A stretch of DNA of 64,000 nt. Origin: Rhodoblastus sp963828185 (GTDB lineage Bacteria > Pseudomonadota > Alphaproteobacteria > Rhizobiales > Beijerinckiaceae). Location: positions 310,001 through 374,000 of the forward strand of contig CAWHDV010000001.1 of assembly GCA_963828185.1 (NCBI GenBank), written 5' to 3'. Both the position numbers and the translations under genes were made by a program. A model generated the notes under the pieces. It ran no database searches and was not told where the DNA came from. It worked only from the letters and a program-made list of their open reading frames with translations. Positions 37,666 through 45,619 of the stretch are shown here, piece after piece (the first letter of the stretch is position 1; each line of letters starts with the position of its first letter).

Positions 37666-37707
37666 CGTTTTTTGAGCATCTTTCCAGGCGTCTTTTGTTG
37701 CGCTGGG

Positions 37708-38595
37708 TCAGATGTCGCCTTCGACTTGTGGTTCCAATGTCACGGGTATGCGGAAGTACCGCACGCCGTTCTCGTCGGCGGGCGGCAAGTGGCCCGCACG
37801 CATATTGGCCTGGATCGACGGCAGCAGCAGCGTGGGCGCGGCCAGCGTTGCGTCACGCGCCTCGCGCCTGGCGACGAATTCGTCCTCGCTGATCCCGTCG
37901 CGGACATGCGGATTATGCGCGCGCTCTTCCGCGACCGTCGTCTCCCAGGCGAAGCGGTCGCGCCCCGGCGCCTTGTAGTCGTGGCCGACGAAGATCCGCG
38001 TTTGCGGCGGCAGCGCCAAAAGCTTCCGGATCGAGCGATAAAGCGTCCGCGCGTCGCCGCCAGGAAAATCGGCGCGCGCCGTGCCATAGTCGGGCATGAA
38101 CAGCGTGTCGCCGACAAACATCGCGTCGCCGATGCGATAGGCGATGCAAGCCGGCGTATGTCCCGGCGTATGCAGCACTTCGACCTCCAGCGCGCCGATG
38201 GCGAATATTTCGCCGTCCTTGAACAAATGGTCGAATTCGGCGCCGGACTGCGACACGTCCCGGGCGTTGAACACGGCGCGGAAAATCTTTTGCACGTCAC
38301 GGACATGCTCGCCGATGCCGACCTTCGCGCTGGTCTTGCGCTTCACATAGGAGGCGGCCGAGAGATGGTCGGCGTGGACATGTGTTTCCAGCGCCCATTC
38401 GATCGTCGCGCCTTCGGCCTTGGCCGCCGCCAACATCAGGTTGACGGAGCGGACGGAAGCCTTGCCGGACCGGTGGTCATAGTCGAGCACCGGATCGATG
38501 ATCGCGGCCTTCATGCTGTCGGGATCGGCAACGAGATAGCTTACCGTATTGGTCGCCTCGTCGAAAAACGGCTGAATCCGCGGGCTTGCGGCCAT
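37708..38595 (-). CDS. MBL-fold hydrolase, persulfide dioxygenase/Blh type
   Basis: 295 residues. Metal ligands lie in THVHADH, TPGHTP, VGDTLF and the final FVGHDY, the pattern of ETHE1/Blh proteins (iron persulfide dioxygenases). The N-terminal part IQPFFDEATNTVSYLVADP and the C-terminal RADFPGGDARTLYRSIRKLL are also typical. ATG at 38595 has AGGGAGGA 7 bases upstream; the frame upstream of it is not family-like. Sulfide detoxification is the usual role. No rhodanese or BigR-type regulator is next to it. Confidence 0.9.
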   Translation of the reverse strand: MAASPRIQPFFDEATNTVSYLVADPDSMKAAIIDPVLDYDHRSGKASVRSVNLMLAAAKAEGATIEWALETHVHADHLSAASYVKRKTSAKVGIGEHVRDVQKIFRAVFNARDVSQSGAEFDHLFKDGEIFAIGALEVEVLHTPGHTPACIAYRIGDAMFVGDTLFMPDYGTARADFPGGDARTLYRSIRKLLALPPQTRIFVGHDYKAPGRDRFAWETTVAEERAHNPHVRDGISEDEFVARREARDATLAAPTLLLPSIQANMRAGHLPPADENGVRYFRIPVTLEPQVEGDI

Positions 38596-38689
38596 CGCGT
38601 CCTCCCTTGAGCGTCCGCCATAAACATTCGTTATCACGCATATATGGGCGGCGATCGGGCGAATTACAGGGAGCAAAAGCGCAAACGGC

Positions 38690-38941
38690 TCAGATCGAGC
38701 GCGGGTTTTTGACCCGTTGCGACAATTCCTCGGCGCTCTCCTTGCGCTCGGAATAGCGATCGACGAGGTAATCGGCAACGTCGCGCGTCATAAGCGTGAA
38801 CTTGGCCAGTTCCTCCATCACGTCGACGGCGGTCGTGCTCGTCGAATTCGAGAAAAGACTTGGCGACGAGTTCGCCTCCATGATCGCCAGAACGTTGCGC
38901 GAGGCGCCGCAATCCGGGTTGTGGTGGATCGTCACCTGCAT
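38690..38941 (-). pseudogene. Truncated glutaredoxin-type arsenate reductase with an unrelated tail
   Basis: The first ~24 residues (MQVTIHHNPDCGASRNVLAI) are the N-terminus of the ArsC/Spx-type glutaredoxin-fold arsenate reductase, including the active-site cysteine in HNPDCGASRN. The remaining ~60 residues (from SSPSLFSNST to RVKNPRSI) do not resemble ArsC, which is normally about 140 residues, and the RPxx and C-terminal blocks are missing. The start overlaps the acr3 end by 10 bases, as expected for an ars operon. Either a decayed arsC or a new chimeric small protein; the open tail is helical and intact. Confidence 0.65.
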
Positions 38942-40023
38942 CTCTTCAGACAATCGCCTTCTCCTTGAGCCCGTCCGAGGCGAGACGCCGCTTCCACGGC
39001 GGCGCCGGATTCGTACCAGCCGCGCGAATTGTTGACGATCTTGACCACCGACAGCATGACCGGAACTTCGATCAGCACGCCGACCACCGTCGCCAGCGCG
39101 GCGCCCGAATGGAAGCCGAACAGGCTGATGGCGGCGGCGACCGCCAGTTCGAAGAAATTGCTGGCGCCGATCAGCGCCGACGGGCCGGCGACGCAATGGG
39201 CTTCCCCGGCCGCGCGGTTGAGCAGATAGGCCAGGGCGGCGTTGAAATAGACCTGGATCAGGATCGGGACGGCCAGCATGGCGATGATCAGCGGCTGCGC
39301 CAGGATCTGCTGGCCCTGGAAGCCGAACAGCAGCACCAGCGTCGCCAGCAACGCGACCAGCGACAGAGGCTGCAACACGCCCAGCAGGCGTTGCAGCGCC
39401 AAAGCGCCGCCTTGCGTCAAAACCGTCCGACGGACGACCTGGGCGATGATTACGGGTATGACGATATAGAGCGCGACCGAGAGCAGCAGCGTCTCCCACG
39501 GCACGGTGATGGCCGACAGCCCCAGCAGCAGGCCGACGATCGGCGCGAAAGCGACGACCATGATGATGTCGTTCAGAGCGACCTGGCTCAGGGTGAAATG
39601 CGGCTCGCCGCGGCAGAGGTTGCTCCAGACGAAGACCATGGCGGTGCAGGGCGCGGCGGCAAGCAGGATCAGTCCGGCGATATAGGAGTTGATCTGGCCG
39701 GCCGGCAGATGGGCGCGAAACAGGCCGCCGATGAAAAGCCAGCCGAGCAGCGCCATCGAAAATGGTTTGACCGCCCAGTTGATCAACAATGTCACGCCGA
39801 TGCCGCGCCAGTGCCGCGTGACCTCTTTCAGCGCGGCGAAATCAATCCTGACCAGCATGGGAATGATCATCAGCCAGATCAGCACGGCGACAGGAAGATT
39901 GACCTTGGCGATTTCCGCCGCGCCGATGGTCTGGAAGACAACCGGGATGAAGTGGCCAAGGGCGATGCCGGCGACAATGCACAGCAGCACCCACAGGGTC
40001 AGGTAGCGTTCGAATTTGGACAT
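38932..40023 (-). CDS. acr3: Arsenite efflux transporter, ACR3 family
   Basis: 363 residues and ten predicted helices. It starts MSKFERYLTLWVLLCIVAGI, and contains the ACR3 motif APCTAMVFVWS with the conserved cysteine that binds As(III), plus VALNDIIMV. It exports arsenite across the inner membrane, using the arsenite made by the ArsC domain encoded just upstream. The C-terminal ~25 residues (from EAASRLGRAQ) look extended. Between arsR-arsC (47 bases upstream) and the truncated arsC. Confidence 0.95.
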   Translation of the reverse strand: MSKFERYLTLWVLLCIVAGIALGHFIPVVFQTIGAAEIAKVNLPVAVLIWLMIIPMLVRIDFAALKEVTRHWRGIGVTLLINWAVKPFSMALLGWLFIGGLFRAHLPAGQINSYIAGLILLAAAPCTAMVFVWSNLCRGEPHFTLSQVALNDIIMVVAFAPIVGLLLGLSAITVPWETLLLSVALYIVIPVIIAQVVRRTVLTQGGALALQRLLGVLQPLSLVALLATLVLLFGFQGQQILAQPLIIAMLAVPILIQVYFNAALAYLLNRAAGEAHCVAGPSALIGASNFFELAVAAAISLFGFHSGAALATVVGVLIEVPVMLSVVKIVNNSRGWYESGAAVEAASRLGRAQGEGDCLKRCR

Positions 40024-40070
40024 GGAATGACTCCAGCGACGCCGGCGGGCAGCGCAGAAAAAGGCGAGCT

Positions 40071-40949
40071 TCAGACGCTTTCCGGCCTGGTCGCGAAGTC
40101 GGTCGCGCCTTCTTCATGGCCGATTTCGGTCAGGCGCTTCGATAGCGCCAGCCGGTCGAGGCTGGCGATCGGCAGCGCGACCAAAAGGGAGATCCTGTTC
40201 TTCAGATAGCGGAAGGCCAGGTTGAACGCCCGCTGTTTCTCCACTTCCGCGCCTTCGACCGCCGCCGGGTCTTCTATGCCCCAATGCGCGGTCATCGGCT
40301 GGCCGGGCCAATGCGGGCAGGCCTCGCCCGCCGCGTTGTCGCAGACCGTGAATGCGAAATCGAGATTGGGCGCTCCTGGACCGGCGTACTCTTCCCAGTT
40401 CTTGGAGCGAAACCCGTCGGCGGGAAAGCCGTAGCTTTCCAGGGTCTTGATCGCCAGCGGATTGATCTCGCCGCTGGGGTGGCTGCCGGCCGAGAAGGCG
40501 TTGAAGCGCCCGCCGCCAAGCTTGCGCAGGATGCTTTCCGCCATGATCGAGCGCGCGCTGTTGCCGGTGCAAAGGAAAAGAACGTTATATGGGCCAGCCA
40601 TGGCGGACTCCTCGGGCGGACAGCAGGGGGACAGGTCGGCGAACAGCGGCGCGCAGAGGTCCGCGCGGCCGCCGCAGCAATCCTTGAGCAGGAACAGAAT
40701 GGTTTCGCGCAGCCGCGCTAGGTCGGCTCGATAGATGATCGAGCGGCTATGGCGTTCGCCGCGCACGAGCCCGGCATTGGCCAGAATCGACAGATGCGTC
40801 GACAGCGTGTTCTGCGGCACGCCGATCAGCCGAGCCAGTTCGCCGGCGGGAACGCCGTCGGGTTCGCGGCCGACGAGCAGTCGGAATGTTTGCAGGCGCG
40901 TCGCCTGCGACAGGGCCGCGAGAGCGGCCAGCGCGCTTAATTCATCCAT
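40071..40949 (-). CDS. ArsR-ArsC fusion: ArsR repressor joined to LMW-phosphatase-type arsenate reductase
   Basis: 292 residues in one frame. Residues 1-~95 are an ArsR winged helix (RLIGVPQNTLSTHLSILANA), with Cys91-Cys92 and later Cys98, Cys109-Cys110 as possible As(III) ligands. Residues ~117-292 are a thioredoxin-coupled ArsC with the P-loop CTGNSARS (127-134; nucleophile C127) and the later redox cysteines near VCDNAAGEACP. There is no stop or restart between them: CCPPEESAMAGPYNVLF runs through, although the internal ATG (MAGPYN) could also give free ArsC. The first gene of the ars operon, with Acr3 next. Confidence 0.92.
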   Translation of the reverse strand: MDELSALAALAALSQATRLQTFRLLVGREPDGVPAGELARLIGVPQNTLSTHLSILANAGLVRGERHSRSIIYRADLARLRETILFLLKDCCGGRADLCAPLFADLSPCCPPEESAMAGPYNVLFLCTGNSARSIMAESILRKLGGGRFNAFSAGSHPSGEINPLAIKTLESYGFPADGFRSKNWEEYAGPGAPNLDFAFTVCDNAAGEACPHWPGQPMTAHWGIEDPAAVEGAEVEKQRAFNLAFRYLKNRISLLVALPIASLDRLALSKRLTEIGHEEGATDFATRPESV

Positions 40950-41000
40950 ATATCGAGAATAAAGGAAATATAAGGGCTGCGCAAGCCGTCAAAATCCTGT

Positions 41001-42452
41001 TCAGCCATCCAGCGACAAGGGCGGCGCGACCTCCTCCAAAGGTTTCCGTTCCGCCTTGACCGCGAACAAAGCGGCGGCGACTGATGCGGCGAGCATCAGC
41101 GCGGCGGCGAAGACATAGCCTTCGAACAGGTTCGCTCTCGACCCGCTCTCGATCAGCCGGCCGAACACGAAAGGCGCGGCGACGCCGCCGATGGCGGTCG
41201 AGAAGGCATAGAACAGGGCGATGGCCAGCGCCCGCATTTCGACCGGAAAGGTCTCGCTGACCGTCAGATAGGCCGCGCTGGCGGCGGCCGAAGCGAAGAA
41301 GAACACGCTCGTCCAGCCGAAGGTCTGCGACAGCGCGCTTAAAACGTCGAGCTTGAACAGCACGCCCCAGCCGATGAGCAGCACGCCGGAGGCGGCGAAG
41401 GTCAGGGTCAGCATGGGGCGGCGTCCCCAGGTGTCGAACAGCCGTCCGAGCAACAGCGGGCCGAGGAAATTGCCGGCGGCGAAGGGCAGGAGATAATAGC
41501 CGACGTGGTTTGGCGGCACGGCGTAAAATTTGGTCAACGTCAACGCATAGGTGAAGAAGATCGCGTTGAAGAAAAAGGCCTGCGCCGCCATCAGGGTGAG
41601 ACCGAGGAAGGTGCGCGCGCGATAAGTTTGGAACAGGGCGGTCAGGATTTGGCCGATCGGCGTGCTTTCGCGCGCGCGCAAGGTGATCCGCGCCTTGGGG
41701 GCGACGGGCGGGAGCTTCAATCCGGCGTCGTGAAATCTTTGCTCGATCGACCGCACGATCTCGTCGGCCTCAGCCGTCCGGCCGTGGATGACCAGCCAGC
41801 GCGGACTTTCGGGAATCCACAGGCGCATGAAGAACACGCCGAGCCCGAGGCAAGCGCCGGCGAGGAAGGCGAGGCGCCAGCCGATCTCCGGATTGATCAG
41901 CGCCGGGTCGAGCAGCACCACCGCGACCAGCGCCCCGAACGCCGCGCCCAGCCAGAAACTGCCGTTGACGACGAGATCGGTGAAACCGCGATAGCGCGCC
42001 GGCACGAGTTCCTGGATGGTGGAATTAATTGCCGAATATTCTCCGCCGATGCCGGCGCCGGTCAGGAAGCGGAAGGCGAAGAAGCTCGCTGCGTTCCACG
42101 ACAGGCCGGTGAGGGCGGTGGCGGTCAGGTAGACGACGATGGTGGTGAAGAACAGTTTTTTCCGTCCGAGCCGGTCGGTCAGCCAGCCGAACACAATGGC
42201 GCCGATCACGGCGCCGACGAGATAGGCGCTGCCCGCCAGCCCCACATCTGTATCGGAGAAGCGCAGGACCGGGCTCGCGCGCAGCGCTCCGGCGACCGAG
42301 CCCGCGAGCGTCACTTCGAGGCCGTCGAGAATCCAGCTGACGCCGAGCGCGGCGATGACCAGCCGGTGGAAGCCGCCCCACGGGAGCCGCTCGAGCCGCG
42401 CGGGAATGTCGGTCTCCAACAGGGCGCCGGCTGGCGCGATGGACGTCGTCAT
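41001..42452 (-). CDS. MFS transporter, sugar/aromatic acid:H+ symporter type
   Basis: 483 residues and twelve helices. MFS signature GWLTDRLGRKKLF follows helix 2, and a second occurs as LLGRLFDTWGRRPML after helix 8; the PESPRWL motif marks the sugar porter/organic acid (SP/AAHS-like) superfamilies. ATG at 42452 with GGAGG 7 bases upstream. Substrate unknown. It is separate from the ars operon (51 bases between its end and arsR-C is downstream of neither), and divergent from the small DUF3096 gene. Confidence 0.88.
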   Translation of the reverse strand: MTTSIAPAGALLETDIPARLERLPWGGFHRLVIAALGVSWILDGLEVTLAGSVAGALRASPVLRFSDTDVGLAGSAYLVGAVIGAIVFGWLTDRLGRKKLFFTTIVVYLTATALTGLSWNAASFFAFRFLTGAGIGGEYSAINSTIQELVPARYRGFTDLVVNGSFWLGAAFGALVAVVLLDPALINPEIGWRLAFLAGACLGLGVFFMRLWIPESPRWLVIHGRTAEADEIVRSIEQRFHDAGLKLPPVAPKARITLRARESTPIGQILTALFQTYRARTFLGLTLMAAQAFFFNAIFFTYALTLTKFYAVPPNHVGYYLLPFAAGNFLGPLLLGRLFDTWGRRPMLTLTFAASGVLLIGWGVLFKLDVLSALSQTFGWTSVFFFASAAASAAYLTVSETFPVEMRALAIALFYAFSTAIGGVAAPFVFGRLIESGSRANLFEGYVFAAALMLAASVAAALFAVKAERKPLEEVAPPLSLDG

Positions 42453-42566
42453 GGGGCCTCCGGCGGAACGAGGATGCGGCAAAAAGACCAGAGTGGAACG
42501 CGCGCAGGCGCAAACCGTTTGCAAAGACGCCGTTTGTTTTTTGCAATACCGCCGGGGAGCACGCAG

Positions 42567-42740
42567 ATGACCTTGCCGCAAATCAGCTTGCCGCACATAA
42601 CGTTGTCCGTCGCGCATCTCGAGCCCTGGGTCGCCATTGTGGCGGGACTCCTTATCCTCATCGTGCCGCGTCTTCTCAATTACATCATCGCCATCTACCT
42701 GATCGTCATCGGGCTGATTGGCCTCGGCGTTCTGCGCTGA
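42567..42740 (+). CDS. DUF3096 small membrane protein
   Basis: 57 residues. After a short soluble start it has two hydrophobic segments (about residues 21-34 and 38-56: IVAGLLILIVPRLLNYIIAI), which is the DUF3096 pattern. GGGGAGC precedes the ATG. Role unknown; probably an inner-membrane peptide. It stands alone 63 bases upstream of glcB. Confidence 0.8.
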   Translation: MTLPQISLPHITLSVAHLEPWVAIVAGLLILIVPRLLNYIIAIYLIVIGLIGLGVLR

Positions 42741-42803
42741 GACTCGCGGGCTGGCGAAAAATGGATTATTCGCTGGGAAGTGAAGCTTTTCAGGGATCCC
42801 TCC

Positions 42804-44969
42804 ATGTCTGACCGCACGCGCCACGGCCGTATCGAAGTCGCCAACATCCTGCAGCAATTCGTCGAGCAGGAGGTTCTTCCCGGCCTTGGCCTCGCGCCGC
42901 AAGCCTTCTGGACGGGATTCGAGGCTTTGCTGGTCGATCTCAGTCCGCGCAACCGCGCGCTTCTCGCCCGCCGCGATGAGTTGCAGGCCCAAATCGACGA
43001 CTGGCGCCGGCAAAACCGGGGCAAGATTTTCGATATCGCCGCCGAGAAGGCTTTTTTGACCGAGATCGGCTATCTCGCGCCGCAAGGCGGCGATTTCAGC
43101 GTCGGCGTGGAGAATGTCGATAGCGAAATCTCCATCCAGGCCGGGCCGCAACTCGTCGTGCCCATCACCAATGCGCGCTATGCGCTGAACGCCGCCAACG
43201 CCCGCTGGGGCTCGCTCTACGACGCGCTCTACGGCACGGACGCTTTGGCGCCGCCGGACCCTGCCGCGAAAGGATATGACGCGGCGCGCGGCGAAAAAGT
43301 CATCGCCTGGGGCCGCGATTTCCTCGATCGGATCGCGCCGCTCGACGGCGCCTCGCACAAGGACGTGACGCGCTATTTCGTCGCCGACGGCGCCTTGCGC
43401 GCAAAGCTCGCGAGCGGAAGCGAAGTCGTCCTGCTCGACGCGAAAAAAAGTTTCGCCGGCTTTACGGGGGAGGCGGCCGAACCCAAAATCGTCCTGCTCG
43501 TCCACCACGGCCTGCACGCCGAAATCCACATCGACCGCAGCCATTTCATCGGTCGTGACGACGCCGCTGGCGTGAGCGACATCGTGCTGGAATCGGCGCT
43601 GACGGCGATCCAGGATTGCGAGGATTCCGTCGCCGCCGTGGACGCCGAGGACAAGGTGCTGGTCTATCGCAACTGGCTCGGCCTGATGAAGGGCGCGCTC
43701 GAAGCGACCTTCGAGAAGGGCGGCAAGGTTTTGGCGCGCCGCATGGCGCCAGATCGGGTCTACACAAAGCCCGAGGGGGGCGTTTTGAGCCTGCACGGCC
43801 GCGCGCTGCTGCTGGTGCGCAATGTCGGGCACCTGATGACCAGCGACGCGGTGCTGGTCGATGGCGAGGAGGCGCCCGAGGGCCTGCTCGACGCCATGTT
43901 CACCACGCTGATCGCGCTCTACGATTTGCGCAAGCTCGGCCCGCTGGCCAACAGCCGCGCGGGCTCGGTCTATATCGTCAAGCCGAAGATGCACGGCCCC
44001 GAGGAAGTCGCCTTCGCCAGCGAAATTTTTGCCCGCGTCGAGGATGTTTTGGGCCTGAAGCGCAACACCATCAAGATGGGCATCATGGACGAGGAGCGGC
44101 GCACGACGGTCAATCTCGCCGAGTGCATCCGCGCAGCTGGCGATCGCGTGTTTTTCATCAACACCGGCTTCCTCGACCGCACCGGCGACGAGATCCACAC
44201 CTCGATGGAGGCGGGGCCGATGGTGCGCAAGAACGACATGAAAAGCGCGGCATGGATCGCCGCCTACGAGGACAATAACGTCGACGTGGGATTGCGCGCA
44301 AAATTGCCGGGACGGGCGCAGATCGGCAAGGGCATGTGGGCCATGCCCGACCTGATGGCGCAAATGCTGAAGACGAAAATCGCCCATCCCCGCGCCGGCG
44401 CCAACACCGCCTGGGTGCCGTCGCCCACCGCCGCCACGCTGCACGCCACCCATTACCACGATGTCGACGTGGCGGCGCGACAGGCCGAGATCGCGTCCCG
44501 CGCTCCTGCGAAACTTGAGGACATTCTGACCATTCCGCTCGCCGACCGGCCCAACTGGTCGCCGGATGAGGTCCGCGAGGAGCTGGAAAACAATTGCCAG
44601 GGCATTCTGGGCTATGTGGTGCGCTGGATCGACCAGGGGGTGGGCTGCTCCAAGGTTCCCGACATCCACGGAATCGGCCTGATGGAAGACCGGGCGACCT
44701 TGCGCATTTCCAGCCAGCACCTCGCCAACTGGCTGCGCCACGGCGTATGCGAAAAGGCGCAGGTGCTGCAGGTGTTGCAACGCATGGCGGCGGTGGTCGA
44801 CGCGCAGAACGCCGGCGACCCGATGTATCGCCCGATGGCGGGGAATATCGACACCAGCGTAGCCTTCCACGCCGCCTGCGAACTGGTGTTCAAGGGCGCG
44901 GACCAGCCCAATGGCTACACCGAGCCGGTGCTGCACAAGCGCAGGCGGCAGGCGAAGGCGGAAGGGTGA
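42804..44969 (+). CDS. glcB: Malate synthase G
   Basis: 721 residues, the length of isoform G, with the G-specific insertion between strand 1 and the barrel. Motifs: RNVGHLMTSDAV, NSRAGSVYIVKPKMHGPEEV, MGIMDEERRTTVNL and FLDRTGDEIHTSMEAG. It condenses glyoxylate with acetyl-CoA to malate. The partner enzymes that make glyoxylate from glycolate (GlcD/E/F) are encoded on the opposite strand 4.4 kb away, separated by a mobile-element region. ATG at 42804 rather than 42780 gives the family N-terminus. Confidence 0.96.
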   Translation: MSDRTRHGRIEVANILQQFVEQEVLPGLGLAPQAFWTGFEALLVDLSPRNRALLARRDELQAQIDDWRRQNRGKIFDIAAEKAFLTEIGYLAPQGGDFSVGVENVDSEISIQAGPQLVVPITNARYALNAANARWGSLYDALYGTDALAPPDPAAKGYDAARGEKVIAWGRDFLDRIAPLDGASHKDVTRYFVADGALRAKLASGSEVVLLDAKKSFAGFTGEAAEPKIVLLVHHGLHAEIHIDRSHFIGRDDAAGVSDIVLESALTAIQDCEDSVAAVDAEDKVLVYRNWLGLMKGALEATFEKGGKVLARRMAPDRVYTKPEGGVLSLHGRALLLVRNVGHLMTSDAVLVDGEEAPEGLLDAMFTTLIALYDLRKLGPLANSRAGSVYIVKPKMHGPEEVAFASEIFARVEDVLGLKRNTIKMGIMDEERRTTVNLAECIRAAGDRVFFINTGFLDRTGDEIHTSMEAGPMVRKNDMKSAAWIAAYEDNNVDVGLRAKLPGRAQIGKGMWAMPDLMAQMLKTKIAHPRAGANTAWVPSPTAATLHATHYHDVDVAARQAEIASRAPAKLEDILTIPLADRPNWSPDEVREELENNCQGILGYVVRWIDQGVGCSKVPDIHGIGLMEDRATLRISSQHLANWLRHGVCEKAQVLQVLQRMAAVVDAQNAGDPMYRPMAGNIDTSVAFHAACELVFKGADQPNGYTEPVLHKRRRQAKAEG

Positions 44970-44999
44970 GCAGGCTCCTCAACGGCCGATCGCAGGGAC

Positions 45000-45112
45000 C
45001 GTCATTGCGAGCGGAGCGAAGCGATCCACCTTTGCCCCGCTGCGCCGCTAGCCGTGAGATTGGTTGGTCGCCGAGGCTGCTGGCGATTACGCCTCGCGCT
45101 GGAGTGTCGCGG
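45000..45112. repeat. Dispersed palindromic-type intergenic repeat (GTCATTGCGAGCG family)
   Basis: CGTCATTGCGAGCGGAGCGA begins a stretch of the well-known dispersed repeat type found between genes in many proteobacteria, here running through GATTGGTTGGTCGCCGAGGC to GGCGATTACG. It may form a hairpin at the RNA level and often lies just behind genes, here 31 bases after glcB. The gap 44970-45619 contains, in order, this repeat, the parS-like site, repeat A and the two left motif copies; no gene. Confidence 0.65.
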
Positions 45113-45169
45113 CAAAACAAGAAAATTTCCGGCCGGCGCCCTTTTGCCTCAATTAGAATGTTCATGTTA

Positions 45170-45185
45170 TGTTCCACGTGAAACA
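45170..45185. promoter_or_regulatory. parS-like ParB binding site
   Basis: TGTTCCACGTGAAACA is a 16-bp near-palindrome that matches the ParB consensus TGTTnCACGTGAAACA at every defined position. A partial second copy (GTGAAACAC) follows 9 bases later. parS sites usually lie near the chromosome origin, or on plasmids and chromids; no parA, parB or dnaA is in this window. I saw no other full match in the window by eye. Confidence 0.75.
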
Positions 45186-45254
45186 CCTCCGCCGTGAAAC
45201 ACGCCTTTTGCCTTGAAACGCCACGCATTTTCGGCGCGACCCGCCGACCGCGCC

Positions 45255-45519
45255 GCCGGCGGGCGCCGCCGAGCAACCATCATCTTCCGCTGCGTCATGA
45301 TGCGGCTTGCCTTGACCGTAAGCATTTCGTAGCGTCCGGCCGTATTTTGGGCCTGGCCGGGGGAATTTGCGGATGCGAAATTTCAGGAGTGATTTGCATA
45401 TCCGGGCGGTGACGCCTCGCGCCGCCGATCCGCGATCCCGACTCCGCATAAGCCTTCGACGCAAGCTCGCAAAAGGCCGTTTTTTTATTGGGGATTTCGT
45501 ATCATGTCAACGTAATTCC
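45255..45519 (+). repeat. Long direct repeat, copy A (carries a RAYT 3' remnant)
   Basis: About 264 bases that recur nearly identically at 47336-47599. In copy B the first ~46 bases are the last codons and stop of the RAYT gene; copy A has the same end (GCCGAGCAACCATCATCTTC, then a TGA at the same place) without the rest of the gene, so it marks a lost second transposase. Its right end is the short motif with core GATTTCGTATCATGTC. Confidence 0.85.
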
Positions 45520-45554
45520 AATCAGGGAATTCGTATCGTGTCTCCCCGTAATTC
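45490..45554 (+). repeat. Two tandem REP-like motif copies, left of the membrane gene
   Basis: Copy 1 (45490-45519) and copy 2 (45525-45554) share GGGA(T/A)TTCGTATC(A/G)TGTC, then a few variable bases and CGTAATTC. They point rightwards. The inverted counterpart lies at 46595-46624, so the gene between is bracketed. Further GTAAGTCC/GTAATTCC half-units run to 45590. Confidence 0.8.
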
Positions 45555-45619
45555 TAAGTCCGTAAGTCCCGTAATTCCCATGGCGCAGTGAGCTTGCGCT
45601 TTTCCTGCTAGGTCAATCG

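Noticed and set aside
42456..44936. Very long open frame antisense to malate synthase G, continuous with the MFS gene
   Set aside because: It is the mirror of a strong GC3-biased gene; the translated sequence has no family character, and the MFS protein has its own start with GGAGG at 42452.
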